From: Spinacia oleracea
Lineage: Eukaryota > Streptophyta > Magnoliopsida > Caryophyllales > Amaranthaceae
Assembly (NCBI RefSeq): GCF_020520425.1
Contig: NC_079489.1
Location: 98,622,810-98,686,809 of the forward strand
Direction: 5' to 3'
DNA: 64,000 nt
The translations under genes and the position numbers were made by a program. The notes under the pieces are model-generated. The model had not been told where the DNA came from. It was given only the letters and a program-made list of their open reading frames with translations, and searched no databases. Below, piece after piece: positions 46,060 to 57,355 of this stretch (positions are counted from its first letter, which is position 1; every line of letters begins with the position of its first letter).

Positions 46060-47230
46060 CGGCAAAGTTTGGGTCATTCTTTCAAAGAAGAAGATTGAAG
46101 CACTTATTCTATTAATTGTAATGGTTTTTAACTTATGGACTACTTTATATCGTGAATTCTTTACCATAACATGCCAATTGTAAACATAATGTTATTTCCT
46201 AAATTTTAAATGGGTGTGCTCACAGTATCCATACTTGTTACACAAACTCTTAATTAAGGCCAGTGTACAATAAATATTATAAAATAGATGATAACTAGTT
46301 CAAATTGCTTAGAAGTTACTTCGATATAGTGTAAAAAGTTATTTATTTTTTGATAAATTTTTCTCTTTAATATAATCATCCCTTCAAATCACTCATAAAT
46401 CATAATGTATACATGTAATCATTTAACCCTTTATTAAGTTTATTTGTGTAAAATTGTTTCACAATATCAAAAGTTAATCAAAACATCTTAAAATTTACCA
46501 AAAAATGGGTAAAAGTTAGTTAACCTAATGTACAATAGTTTTGTTGTTTGTTGGGTGCAAACAAGACATTTTACCATCCATATCTAGTAAACCTAAACTT
46601 TAAAAAATGAGATATAAAATTCGAAAATAAAGGTTTGCATCCAAATGGTTGTAGGCCCTCATTCAGTGTGTATAGTGTTAATGCACACAAAGCGTGCATG
46701 ATCTTTCAAGTTATATAATAATTTACTTTGTTAATTTTTATTTGATACGATTTGACAAAATTTATTAACTCTTGAACACCTTAAATACCAAATGAATATA
46801 GGCTATGTCCACATTTTACGTGGACACTAAATTTCTAAAAAATTCCATGAGTGCATATATTTCCAAAATCAGGTTTTATATGCGAATAATATCACTGGAC
46901 TTAATAAATGTATTTTAACAATTTAATCAAAAATTAAGGATTACATGGATATTAAAGTTCTCAAGAGCTTGCTTATACGAAATACTTACTACGTGGAGAT
47001 GAGAGGAGTTCATTTCTCAAGGAATTTCCAATTTTCGCTACCTTGTTAAGCTAGTGTTGTAGAGATGTGTGGTCTCATGTTAAAAGGGGTTCGTAGAGAT
47101 GTGTGATCTCATGTTAAAAGGGGGTGGCAATTTTAACAGCACAACACCTTAATTGCTAAGCTAGTGTCGTTTGGTGTAGAACAACTGTCCTACAGAGGTT
47201 ACTCCCTATGTATTCTCAAACGCTTAGTCC
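46060..47230. other. 3' flank of GPX gene and A+T-rich spacer
   Basis: No gene seen. A two-copy repeat of 'gtagagatgtgtgatctcat'-type sequence lies at about 47058-47120. Confidence 0.6.
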
Positions 47231-47239
47231 CTGAATTAA

Positions 47240-47833
47240 TGCATTATATTATTATTATTATTAATATTACTTATCTTATTATTTATATTTATCTTATTAT
47301 ATTATTATATTATTTATTGTTTATATTTATATTTATATTATTATATTACTTATTATTATTATTATTATTATTATTTATAACTAATTATTTATTAATATTA
47401 TTTATTAATTAGTTACGGATTCTTAGTTATTAAATATGAAATATGAAATATTATTATTATTAATATTTATCATTTATTGTAATTATTGAGTAATCAATTA
47501 CAGATTATTATTATTATAATTTATTATATAGTTATTTATTTATTAATTAATAATTATTATTTAGTTATTATTTAACATTAGTTATTATTTATTATTTATT
47601 ATTTATTATTTATTATTTACGTAGTATTATTTATTATTATTATTATTTATTATTTATTATTTATTATTTATTATTTATTATTTATTATTTATTATTTATT
47701 ATTTATTATTTATTATTTATTATTTATTATTTATTATTTATTATTTATTATTTATTATTTATTATTTATTATTTATTATTTATTATTATTATTATTTATT
47801 ATTTATTATTTATTATTTATTATTTATTATTTA

Positions 47834-47869
<36 letters not shown>

Positions 47870-47945
47870 TATTATTTATTATTATTATTATTATTTATTA
47901 TTATTATTTATTATTTATTATTCATTATTTATTATTTATTATGTA
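47240..47945. repeat. TTATTTA heptamer/TTA array, about 700 bp
   Basis: Begins as TTA/TTAT mixtures and becomes long runs of the heptamer TTATTTA (equivalently ATTATTT), interrupted by TTA triplets. Almost no G or C over 700 bp. Confidence 0.95.
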
Positions 47946-47954
47946 TTCTATTAA

Positions 47955-48090
47955 GTTCAGTTCAGTTCAGTTCAGTTCAGGAGCATTCAGTTCAGTTCAG
48001 TTCAGTTCAGTTGAGTTCAATTCAGTTCAGTTCAGTTCAGTTCAGTTGAGTTCAATTCAGTTGAGTTGAGTTCAGTTCAGTTCAGTTCAG
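47955..48090. repeat. TTCAG pentamer array
   Basis: About 26 copies of TTCAG with TTGAG and TTCAA variants, directly after the heptamer array and about 480 bp upstream of the AP2/ERF gene. Confidence 0.95.
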
Positions 48091-48572
48091 CTCTAAAGAA
48101 CATTGCCTTAATGAATTACAATAAGGGCCATAAGTCTATTACTCTTAATTAACGGCCCAGCAGAAATCTACTGCTTTCAAGCTGATACTGTCATTTTAAT
48201 GTTGATTTCCTTCCATATTTGCTGTGCTTTTTTATTTATTGAGAAATTAAATAAATTTCAGCATTTTCTTCCGGAAATAAACTTATTTTTTGTAATACAT
48301 TAAAAAGGAATATTACTAATATGTCCCATAGAAGATTCCTCAACCTGTTAGAATTATAAACGGACAAGCAGATACTATTTTCCCACAAGTATTATCTCTT
48401 AAATTTTTTTACTTGGACTTCTTGTCAAGAAATCTTGGAGACTCGGGCTAGAAATACTGTACAAGTATTTCAAGCTTATATTTCAAATATTGACAACCCC
48501 TTCTTCAAAAATCCCAAATCCCCAGTTTTTTAATCTCTAAAAACCCTAGTTTTTGGTGAATTTTCTCATTCA

Positions 48573-50189
48573 ATGAAGAGATTCAGAGTATTTTGTACAG
48601 ACCCAGATGCGACGGACTCGTCTTCAAGCGATGAAGAAAACACAATTGGGGAAAAACCAGCAAAAAAGAAGAGATTTTTACGAGAAATCAACGTCGGAAG
48701 CGGCGGGGAAGCGCCGGAAATACCCAAGATGCGGGTGTCTCCGGCGGAAGAGACACCGGGGAAGGCGGTAAAGTACAAGGGAGTACGGCGGCGGAAGTGG
48801 GGTAAGTACGCAGCTGAAATTCGTGATCCAATTAACAAGGTGAGAATATGGTTAGGTACTTTTGATACTGCTAAAGAAGCTTATGAGGTTTATTACATGA
48901 AGAAACTTGAATTTGATGCATTGAGAAATCTGGGGAAGTCTAATTCTATTGAATTGAAATCTGCTGGTTTAACGAATTCTGGTGTTAAAGATTGTGAGGG
49001 TGAAGTTGCAGGGAAAGGGGATGATGGGGTTGAATTTCCCGTCATCCCTGATGGTGTGAAGAGGGTTAAATCAGGGAAGTGGACAGCTAGAATTACGCAC
49101 CCAAAAACAAAAGCTAGAATTTGGTTGGGAACTTTTGATTCTGCTGAAGAAGCTGGTAGGGTTTATAAGATGAAAGAAGTGGAGTTTGAGGAGAGATTTA
49201 AGGGTAAGGAGGTTCCTCGAGTCAAAGATTTAGGGGGGAAGAATGTTTGTCCTGCTGTTAGGATGTTGGGGGATGGAAGGTGGGAGGCTCGAGTTTGGCA
49301 CCCAAAAATGAGGAGTTATGTTATGCTGGGTAGTTATGATAGTCGTGAACTTGCTGAAATTGCTGTGAAGATGAAGAAGAGTCAGTTTCATAAGAGGTTT
49401 GGGTGTATGAAGAGGGTTACATCTAAGCATAAGAGTGGTGATGGGTCTTGGAGACTTGGATGTGGGGATGAAATTCCGAATGATGGGGTTGGTTATGTTA
49501 CAAGGGAGATTGTTATTGCGTTGGCTGCTCCTATGTTGCCTAGTGAAGGTGAAGCTATGAAAGAACAATCTACTAATTCCGACTTTGTTAAGGCAACGGA
49601 TGGTAAAAAGGCTAAAGGGTTAGAGTTGCCTGCTGGTGTTAAGATGACAAAATCAGGGAGATTTGGTGTTCGGGTGACTCATCCAGTTTCAGGGGCTGAA
49701 CATTGGTTGCGTTCTTATGCAACCCTTGAAGAAGCAGTGAATGCTGTTGAAAGGAAAACTGCTGAGTTTGAGAAGGAGTTAAAGTCTAAGAAGACTGAAT
49801 GTGGGGTTTTGAATGGATCTCTAACTTCAGTTTTTGTGGGTGCCGAAGATGATGAGAGTAGTAGAATTGAGAGTGTAATGTCGTTGAATGAAGGGGTTAA
49901 TATTCCAGTGAAACTTGAACCTGGGGTGGTTCATGGCTCGCCTACTTCAGTTTTTGATGTAGAATCTGTCAACTGTAGTAGTGTTGATGAAAGCAAAGCA
50001 AGTGAGATTAGGCCTGAGCCTTCCTTTTTTGATGAAGCAGTAAGGATGGGAATTATGAACCAATATGGACAACTTCTTGGTGAGTATAGCAAGTGCGATG
50101 AACCAATGTGGTTAAGCAACGATGATGAAGATGAAGATGAAGATGAAGATGAGTCTGCCACATGCTATTATTCAAGGTGTTACTTTTGA
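48573..50189 (+). CDS. CRF-type AP2/ERF transcription factor with four AP2-like repeats, 538 aa, intronless
   Basis: Single exon. The first ATG follows a 'ttctcattca' leader. Residues 3-22 ('[20 protein letters not shown]') match the CRF motif of cytokinin response factor-like ERFs. AP2 repeat 1 spans about residues 67-119 ('[19 protein letters not shown]', '[20 protein letters not shown]'). Three further AP2-like units follow at about 160-207 ('[10 protein letters not shown]', '[20 protein letters not shown]'), 227-275 ('[10 protein letters not shown]', '[19 protein letters not shown]') and 353-402 ('[10 protein letters not shown]', '[19 protein letters not shown]'). Repeats become less canonical toward the C-terminus, which ends in an acidic tract. 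ERF proteins normally have one AP2 domain and AP2-class proteins two. Nuclear DNA binding of GCC-type elements by repeat 1 is expected from the family. The function of the others is unknown. Confidence 0.9.
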   Translation: MKRFRVFCTDPDATDSSSSDEENTIGEKPAKKKRFLREINVGSGGEAPEIPKMRVSPAEETPGKAVKYKGVRRRKWGKYAAEIRDPINKVRIWLGTFDTAKEAYEVYYMKKLEFDALRNLGKSNSIELKSAGLTNSGVKDCEGEVAGKGDDGVEFPVIPDGVKRVKSGKWTARITHPKTKARIWLGTFDSAEEAGRVYKMKEVEFEERFKGKEVPRVKDLGGKNVCPAVRMLGDGRWEARVWHPKMRSYVMLGSYDSRELAEIAVKMKKSQFHKRFGCMKRVTSKHKSGDGSWRLGCGDEIPNDGVGYVTREIVIALAAPMLPSEGEAMKEQSTNSDFVKATDGKKAKGLELPAGVKMTKSGRFGVRVTHPVSGAEHWLRSYATLEEAVNAVERKTAEFEKELKSKKTECGVLNGSLTSVFVGAEDDESSRIESVMSLNEGVNIPVKLEPGVVHGSPTSVFDVESVNCSSVDESKASEIRPEPSFFDEAVRMGIMNQYGQLLGEYSKCDEPMWLSNDDEDEDEDEDESATCYYSRCYF

Positions 50190-51265
50190 ACACTGTAAAA
50201 CATTGCAGACTGTACCATTGAACTGTTTTCTGTGTTTTATTTTCGAGAATAAGTTCAAGAGCCCCCATATAGGGAAAAGAATGCTAGGTGTATTCCTTGC
50301 AGGCTCTGTTGCAGGAATTGCTTTTATTAGAGAGATATGTTGCCTTGGCTACTCTGTATTTCTGCCTACTTATGTACATATTTAGGAATTATCAATATAT
50401 TGTTCGACTATTAGGAATCATACTGCACTGCTTGTTCTCTCTTCAATTGTATGGTACCTTAATTGATTGAATTGACATTCTTAGAATTGTTTTCATGTAC
50501 AGTAAATCAATTGGATTTCAACTTTGTTCATTCATCTAATTGTTTTCCTACTGTTTTCACGCACTTTTTTGTACAATAGTGTTTTTTTTACCACGCGCGC
50601 AGTTTTTCAAGTAGTAATTTTTTGGATCCAAAAATAAAGTGCAATCACCAAACACAGTTTTATTTCTCCTTGTTTCGACTAGCACATGATACCTTTATGA
50701 ATTATAGAGTACAACACAACTGAACAACCAACCTTTGGTTTATACAGAAGAAAACAAACAACAAATCTAAACTCTCAAACCCAAACATAAACCCTCATTC
50801 CCAATCTTCTACATGCGCCGCTTCCTCCTCCCAAACTCTATATTCTCAAAGTATGTGGTAAATCCACTCACTACTTTGTCTACGCCGCAACGACAAGGCC
50901 CTAATTTCCAGCAGAAGCAAATATCGAGTTGAGTAACACCAATGGAAAGACATGAATCACATCTTCCTGCAACGAGTTTTTCTCCCCTCCTCTTCAACTC
51001 AAATCATCAATTTTCATCTTCTCGTATACTTGAGGCTTTCCCCCCAGTTTTACTTTAATTTTTGCCCCATATTCCTAAACAATATGATTAATTTTAGAGT
51101 TATTTGGAGTTCATCTACCAAATTAATATGAGCTTGAAAGTAATATTCAACAAATGGATCATTTCATATCCGACTTTGTTGAGGAAAGTGATAGTAAATT
51201 CGTATGAGCTTGGTAATGTTTTACACGGACATTCTTTGTCGGCTACTTTTCTTTGAAAAAAAATT
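50190..51265. other. 3' flank of the AP2/ERF gene and spacer
   Basis: The early part is likely 3' UTR. A minus-strand open frame at 50809-50997 encodes a Cys-rich 'CDSCLSIGVTQLDICFCW' peptide that I do not recognise. It could be an exon of a lost or unannotated gene but lacks other support. The rest is A+T-rich without signal. Confidence 0.45.
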
Positions 51266-51300
51266 ATGACTCTTCAGTTGTATATTCAACCCTTTAACCA

Positions 51301-52440
51301 TTGTTTATTATTTGTGCAACATGGCAGCCCCTCCGGGCGTATGCAAGACTCACACGTGAGTTCATGTGTTCGTTCAGAATACTCAATTATGATGATTTTG
51401 GGGTTCCCAACTACATCACCTTGGGGCAAGTTTTCCTCATCTCCAAAGCCATCTTACAAAATCGTCTTGGTTGGCATAGTACCTCAACCCAACTTGGTGG
51501 GTTCACCGATCCCGATTATGATCCCGACAAGTTTTAAAAATCCATCACCGGCTAAGACAAATACTACAATCGAAGATCCAAAGACACAAAAATCTACAAC
51601 ACACCACTCCGTATGGCCTTCAAAATCACATCCACCACATTCCTTGCCCGAGGGTTAGAGAGGGACACGATGCAAGCCGAAGACCTCTACTACCTCAATG
51701 ATATGCTAAAAAGAGCATGTGTCCAAGCCACTCGTCCACCTCCCGACAATATGTCTTGGCTACTCAACCACATACTCAAATGTCAACGTGACCCTAACCG
51801 TTACACAATAGCCTTAAGTGGGTTGGATTCCCACCTATCTCATCATTTCCGCATCCCTCATGTTGACTCCGATGCCTTCCCAATCCAAACACTCGACTTG
51901 GAAACACTTTGAGGAATAGGCTACAATTCCACCTATTCTCATGAAGGGCTGACATGGTTGGTAGATTCATTGCCTTACTTCTCACTACCCAACCATGAAT
52001 GCATAAGCATCTTCAACAGTCCCAACTTCTCCTCTCTCATTCAAGGGGTGGAGTCCTAGACATCCTTTCCAAGTGCACCCCTGAATACCTCCCATCTGGA
52101 AGAGAATTACTTTATAATGATGGAGGCCATGATCCTATCAAATGAATAATATGATGAGGATCTCCAATGAAGGAGGGGGGTGAAAAGGGTGAAGCTTGTC
52201 GTTTTAGCACAAGCTATGCCGAGGGACTTGATCACCCCCAACTTAGCCTCTATGCACGACCATCACACTTACGCCGAGGAAAAGAGAAGGTGGTCGAGGA
52301 TCTTGAGGAGAAAAGTAGCGAGAAGGATCATAAGGGAAAAGGGAAGGCCAAGGAAAGGGGAAAGAAGGGTCTTTTCAGGAAAGTGAAGGATGAAGAAAGT
52401 CCTTGGGCATCTTCGGCTCAAGGAAGCAAGAAGGAGTAAT
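51301..52440 (+). pseudogene. Athila-like ORF1 remnant of a gypsy retrotransposon
   Basis: Open pieces read 'LTREFMCSFRILNYDDFG', 'YITLGQVFLISKAIL', then after stops 'LARGLERDTMQAEDLYYLND' and 'MSWLLNHILKCQ', ending in a Lys/Glu-rich tail ('GKGKAKERGKKG'). The style resembles the plant-specific ORF-1 family of Athila-type elements, but no motif is decisive. The order ORF, purine run and LTR-like sequence supports a retrotransposon 3' end. Interrupted by several stops and frameshifts. Confidence 0.45.
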
Positions 52441-52612
52441 GATCCACAGTCCACCAAGGAATCTTGTTGTGGATAATGATGATAGTGATAGAAGTGACCT
52501 CGAGTTCCTTGGAACCTTGAAGGATGAACTGCCAGATGGTAACCCTTGGTGAGGTATGACTTTCTCTCTACCACCCGGCTAATGCACATCGGGACGATAT
52601 GCTCAGTTTAGC

Positions 52613-52627
52613 GGGGGGGGGGGGGGG
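52613..52627 (+). other. Run of 15 G, probable polypurine tract
   Basis: 'tagc' followed by 15 G and then TGTTTATATG, which would be the LTR start. Natural polypurine tracts are rarely pure G, and slippage during sequencing or replication could have lengthened it. Confidence 0.5.
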
Positions 52628-52792
52628 TGTTTATATGTAGTATTTTTTGTCTTTCTTTATTTGATAGTTTTCCTTGCATCTAGGTTAAATTTAGTTTATT
52701 GCTTTTTTTCCTTACTTTTTTCGTAATTTTTGCAATGTTTTGCATACTAGGACTAACCGTTGAAATAGTTGCATCATTGTTCATATTAGTAT
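52628..52792 (+). mobile_element. Fragment of the Athila-like 3' LTR
   Basis: TGTTTATATG onward, T-rich, with 'aggactaaccgttgaaatag' before it is cut at 52792 by another LTR. The remainder was not found to the right. Confidence 0.4.
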
Positions 52793-53800
52793 TAAAGAAT
52801 GTGTGTCCTTGACCTAAGGTGCATTAGTCTAATACCAAGGTGCAGATTAATTACGAATAATTAATTCAGCAAGATCAAGTGATCAGAACAGCTAGCTGGA
52901 GTAATGTTTCCGATCAGTGAGTTCTAATCCTAATTAGGCTCACAACTTACTCTTGACTGAACCTACAAGGTCACACCAATAACATAAAACAGATTGCCGG
53001 AATAAATGAATCGGAAATTCATTTAATGGCTTTTCGGGAAATTAGTTTGGAAAGCATAAATATTCGATAAGACGTTGGATCGGAATCGTATATCGTATTG
53101 CGTATATTCGTAAAATATGCAAAACGAATAGTCGTATTGTACGACATTGGATCGTCAAATACGATACGATAAATATTTTCCATAAGGCATTAAAACACAA
53201 AACGAGAGGTGCAACCCACGAGCCGAGTGTGCGAAGCACTCAAGGCCCATGGGCGGGTGAGCGTTGCGCGCAAGGCAACATCAATGGCCAGCCCATGGTT
53301 GTTCTATCCGCACACGGGCCAAGCAAAGCAGTTGTCAACAACGCTGCACGACTGGTTGGGTTAGGCACGGCCCATGGGCCAGCAACGTGCTAGTGTGTGT
53401 GTGTGTGTGTGTGTGCTGGAAGGCTGAGGCCTTTGTGCTTTAGTCGGTTATCACACATATTATTAGGTTATTTATATAACCTAACATGCTAAGGTTTTCC
53501 ACATAACTGACATACACAAAACCCTAGCACACCATGAGATTCCCAACTCTCTCTTTGCCTCCATAGTGTGTTCATCCCAAAACCCAAAACCCTTGACTTA
53601 AGATCTAAGCTATGAATACTCAAGGAGGATATGCAGGTGTCGATGGACGTTTGTAGAGAAACTTTGTTTGGAGTTTTCGTTCGTGTTCGTAGACTAATTC
53701 GGGAGTACAAAAGTATGTATTGATTAAACTATACTTTTTACATGGATCCTGGATTCAGGATTATTCCTCTTATATGTTAATTAGATTGACTGTAAATCCC
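52793..53800 (+). mobile_element. Solo LTR, Copia-like family (subfamily A), diverged
   Basis: Plus-orientation relative of the 29312-30327 LTR. It shares 'ggtgcatta', 'ctaataccaaggt', 'caagatcaagtgatc', 'cttactcttgactgaaccta' and 'ttcatttaatggcttttcgg', then a central G+C-rich part. The start has drifted to TAAAGAATGTG. The right end ('actgtaaatccca') is not cleanly defined and no target duplication was found. Confidence 0.75.
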
Positions 53801-54670
53801 ATCACTGGTGTTGCGGGATCTTTTACGGTGATGACATGTCATACGTTCCTCGGAGGTATCAACTATGCGCTGGCACGATCTTCTGGCAACCTGCAAAACA
53901 AGAATATTCCCGTAGGAATATTCCCTCCGACGCTTAAGTAAGTATAGGCTAGAGAGAGAAGTAATTTATAGAAAGAAGGCAGAGAAAAGAAAGTTTTAGG
54001 TAGGTGGGAATGAATTGAATGCCCCCTTTTACCTAGGGATCTGCACTATTTATAGTGCTAGGGTTTCTTGGGAATTGATCCCTAAACCCCGGCTGCATGA
54101 TTGGATGCTTTCTTAGATTGGGACATGTGTCCGATAGGAGGTCTGATTAGACCTGTTGGACCTTTTGAATTTTGGGCTTGCCTGCAAGCTTTGGGATTTT
54201 AGACATGATTGATTAGGGATCCTACTAAGCAAATAGGCCTCATGGGCCTAAGTGATGGGTCTTGGACCTGGATGCGGGTATTGGCTCTGTATGGATTCGA
54301 GGGATGCATGCTGGAGGGCCTTTGGGCCTCCTCTCTGGGCTATCATAGTAAAGGCATGTGGCACTCTTTAGGCCACATCATTTTCCCCTCAAGGAGGGTG
54401 CCCCTCGCCCATGTGGGGTAGTCTTCTAGACATGGTGGATTGCCACGTGTGGTTGCTTTTCAGAGCCTGGTTTCTCCTTTGAAACCTCCAAAAATCGTTT
54501 ATTTTCTCTCATTTTCCTTTTGTTATTTCAAAGAGATTTTTAGAGAGAGAAAGCGATTTCCCTTTGAAGATCTTCTTGTGTTTTCATTGGGTGTTCTTGG
54601 ATTTTTCGTTCGTTGTTCTTGAAAATTGGACGATTTTTCCTAGTAGTTTCAGCAGTTTGATCACTTATTG
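53801..54670 (-). mobile_element. Probable LTR end of a minus-strand retrotransposon
   Basis: On the minus strand the purine-rich 'ccctccttgaggggaaaa' (54381-54398) is followed by TGATGTGGCC, which looks like a polypurine tract plus LTR start. The LTR would run left to about 53791, ending GGGATTTACA. The stretch 54400-54670 then leads into the plus-strand gene at 54857 and may contain its promoter. Element identity is not established. Confidence 0.4.
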
Positions 54671-54856
54671 GTAAGCGTTCTTGTTAATTTCCTGTTTCTT
54701 CAGTTATGCATGTATTTGAAATTTTTCTGTTGATGTTTCTATTTCTTGGGGAGACGTCCTGTCAATCGCAGCTTCTCTTGTATCTGGATGGCGTACCCGC
54801 TCTTTTCTTTTTCTTCTTTTCTTAAGTCGGATGTCCTGTTCCTTATGCAGGGCGGC

Positions 54857-56106
54857 ATGGCACGTATTAAACAAACGGCCAATGTGGGTGCATGGGCAGC
54901 ACCACGAGAGAGGGACAACATGGTTCCTTTTTCGAACCCGTCCCATGGAAATAGGGGAGGAGTTAGTTCCTCACATCATTCAGGAGACGGGGGCTCCAGG
55001 GCGGCTCGTTCTTCAAGGAGAAAAAAGAGTGTGGCTTGCCGTCCTCGTATCCCACGTGAGAATTTCGAAGATGACTCTTCCAGTTCTTCGGACGAGGAGT
55101 TTGCCAAAAATCTTCCTCCCATGGTTCGCGGGAAAGAGGACGTGCACTTATTTCCTTCTGACATCCTCCCAAGCGGGAAATGGTTGAGGTACCTAAAGGA
55201 ACAAGGACGTGACTTTAAACGTTTCTTGCTCTTGCCTCGTGGTTTTAGTTTTAGGTGTCCTCGTCCTCATAGTACTGTAGATCGTCTTTCTTTGGGAGAG
55301 GTTGCTGTCTATACGGCCGCCTTCAGATTGGGCCTTAGGTTTCCCTTGCACCCTTTTGTAATGGACGTTCTCGATGGTTTTGACATTGGCCTGGCCCAGC
55401 TGACCCCTAATTCTTGGGCGAATGTTTTTGGCTATATTGCCAAATGTGCGTTGAGTGACGTCACCCCTTCCTTCTCTTCTTTTGTTAGACTTGTAGATAT
55501 CGCTCCTTCTTCTCGTTCTCCCCAGGGGTGGTTTACCCTGTATAGTCGGTGGGGTTATAAGACGGTGGTGGGTAAGTCTTCTAGCTGGGTATGGTGGAGG
55601 ACCAAGTGGTCTATTATCCGAATGGAGGACCGTCCCCTCTCAGAGCGTCTTTCTCGCTGGAATTACCGGCCTCGCTTCTTGTCTAAAATTGACGCCTATC
55701 CTCGCCTTCTCTCAAAGGAATGGAGGCTAATAAAGCCTTTATTCAGGCCGAAATGTATCGGCTATCTGCAAAGAGTCACGCGTGGGTGCCTAATAGTTGG
55801 CTTCCCCATGTGGGACAGTTCACCAACATGGTCTTTCTTGCGGCCGTTGGTCTCTGCCCTTATTTACATAAAGGTAGTATTGCGTTTGTTTTTCGTTAAT
55901 AACCTTGTTTTTCTTGTTCTTCACTGATCCCGTTGGCTTGTGTAGATTCTACTATGAGTCGTCTGTCCCCAGAAGACAAGGGATTAGTGGAGATGCCTAC
56001 CTGGTTATCCCAAGTGTACACGGACGACGTCTTCAAAGCCGTGGAGGCCAAGAAGAAAGACTCCTCGAAGAAGTCGGATGAGGCGGCTTCTGGTGACCCT
56101 CCCAAG
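54857..56106 (+). pseudogene. Transposase_28-type (putative gypsy-type) transposon protein, truncated
   Basis: A 5' UTR intron (about 54671-54850) precedes ATG 54857. The N-terminus 'MARIKQTANVGAW' is followed by a basic Ser-rich region and the conserved block 'RLSLGEVAVYTAAFRLGLRF', 'PLHPFVMDVLDGFDIGLAQL', 'TPNSWANVFGYIAKCAL', characteristic of the plant 'putative gypsy type transposon' domain. The domain continues 'WFTLYSRWGYKTVVG' and 'SSWVWWRTKW'. A frameshift near 55718 shifts to 'EANKAFIQAEMYRLSAKSH', which splices at 55873/55946 to 'DSTMSRLSPEDKGLVEMP'. The coding signal ends at a donor at 56107. In Tat-lineage elements such proteins can be encoded antisense to pol, which would fit the minus-strand LTR on its left. 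Confidence 0.7.
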
Positions 56107-56212
56107 GTACGTTTTATTCAGTTGGACGCTGTAGGGGTTTTTTTTTCGTACTTTTCGTAGTGTATTCCCCTACGAGGGAGGTTTTAGAACCTTTGTATTT
56201 TTGGATATTGAA

Positions 56213-57355
56213 GGAGTCGCCACCAAACATTTTTAAGGGTCCCGTTTGGAAAGATCAAAAAGTGACTCTATTAGGATAAGGCATTGAATCTTAGAAACGG
56301 ATAGGTGAGATCCGGGCAAGGGAACGAGATGCTTATTCCGCAAGCTTTAGAAATTATTCAAATGCATGGCACAACATTTTCGAAAACACCCTAGTTATGA
56401 CACTAGGCGGGTTTGAATTTAGAACTTTGAACAAATAGAATTTCTACTTTGTATAGTGGCCACTTTTCTTTAAAGTTAATTTAAGGGAACCTAAGATTGG
56501 TTTGTCCAAGAAATTATCCTCGTTAAGCGTGGTGTAACCTTGTATTTTTTATTTAGCATGTGAGGTGGTGAAAGCAATAAACAAGTAAAGAAACATCACA
56601 ATAGAAAATAAGTGCAAAATTAGTAAAGGACATCACCACCTAGAAAAGGACTAGGTGGGAAACCACATTTCCTAGAAGGACTAGGCAAGTAAAGTTGCAT
56701 AATTGAAAGTGCGGAATTGAAAGGTGCAATATTGAAAAGCGTTATTGAAATTGCGATATTGAAGTGCATAATTGAAAAGTGCGATATTGAAATGCATAAT
56801 TGAAAGGTGCGATTATTGAAATTGAACATTATCCCATGAGATCCGAACGCCAAACGACTCCTTAAGAATAAGTGCGTCTGACACGGATTCAAAGCCAAAA
56901 TCTCAACTTTAAGTCAAGTTGCTCAACCTAAATTGTCTTCGATTGAACTTGAAATATGGAACTTAAAATATTGAACTTGAAATTGAACTTGAAATATAGA
57001 ATTTGAAATATTGAACTTGAAATATTGAACTTGAAATATTTAATTTGAAATATTGAACTTGAAATATTGAACTTGTATATTGGAAAATGGAGTCTTGAAT
57101 CTCAAAGATTGGACCTTTTAATGTTAAAAAGGCTTCATCTTTGATTACTCCATATTTTGAAATGATACTAGTTTAGGGAAGTGATTACAAACAACCCTAA
57201 ACATCATTGAATCTTGAAATTTGGAAACTTGAACTTGTATATTGAAAAATGGAGTCTTGAATCTCAAAGATTGGACCTTTAAACATTAGAAAGGCCGCAT
57301 CTTTGATTACTCCATATTTTGAAGATGATTCTAGTTTAAGGAAGTGATTACAAAC
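56213..57355 (-). mobile_element. Tat/Ogre-type primer site and LTR fragment
   Basis: On the minus strand 56225-56213 reads TGGTGGCGACTCC, the typical Tat/Ogre primer-binding site, so the LTR lies to its right. That region holds a repeat of 'attgaacttgaaatattg' units at about 56690-57080 and a two-copy block with 'ttgaatctcaaagattggac'. It is cut at 57355 by another LTR. The left LTR (53801-54380) does not match it, so they are different elements. Confidence 0.6.
56690..57085. repeat. Short tandem repeat 'attgaacttgaaat'
   Basis: Many variants such as 'attgaaaggtgc', 'attgaaatgcataattgaaa' and 'tgaacttgaaatattgaact'. Part of the Tat-type LTR. Confidence 0.8.

Noticed and set aside
47164..47412. 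82-codon Ile/Leu-rich open frame
   Set aside because: Direct translation of the TTA-rich array.
47240..48090. Possible telomeric or CRISPR-like array
   Set aside because: Unit sequences (TTATTTA, TTCAG) are not plant telomere repeats, and there are no spacers, so these are simple tandem repeats.
49230..49568. 112-codon minus-strand frame in the AP2/ERF gene
   Set aside because: Antisense shadow of the coding sequence.
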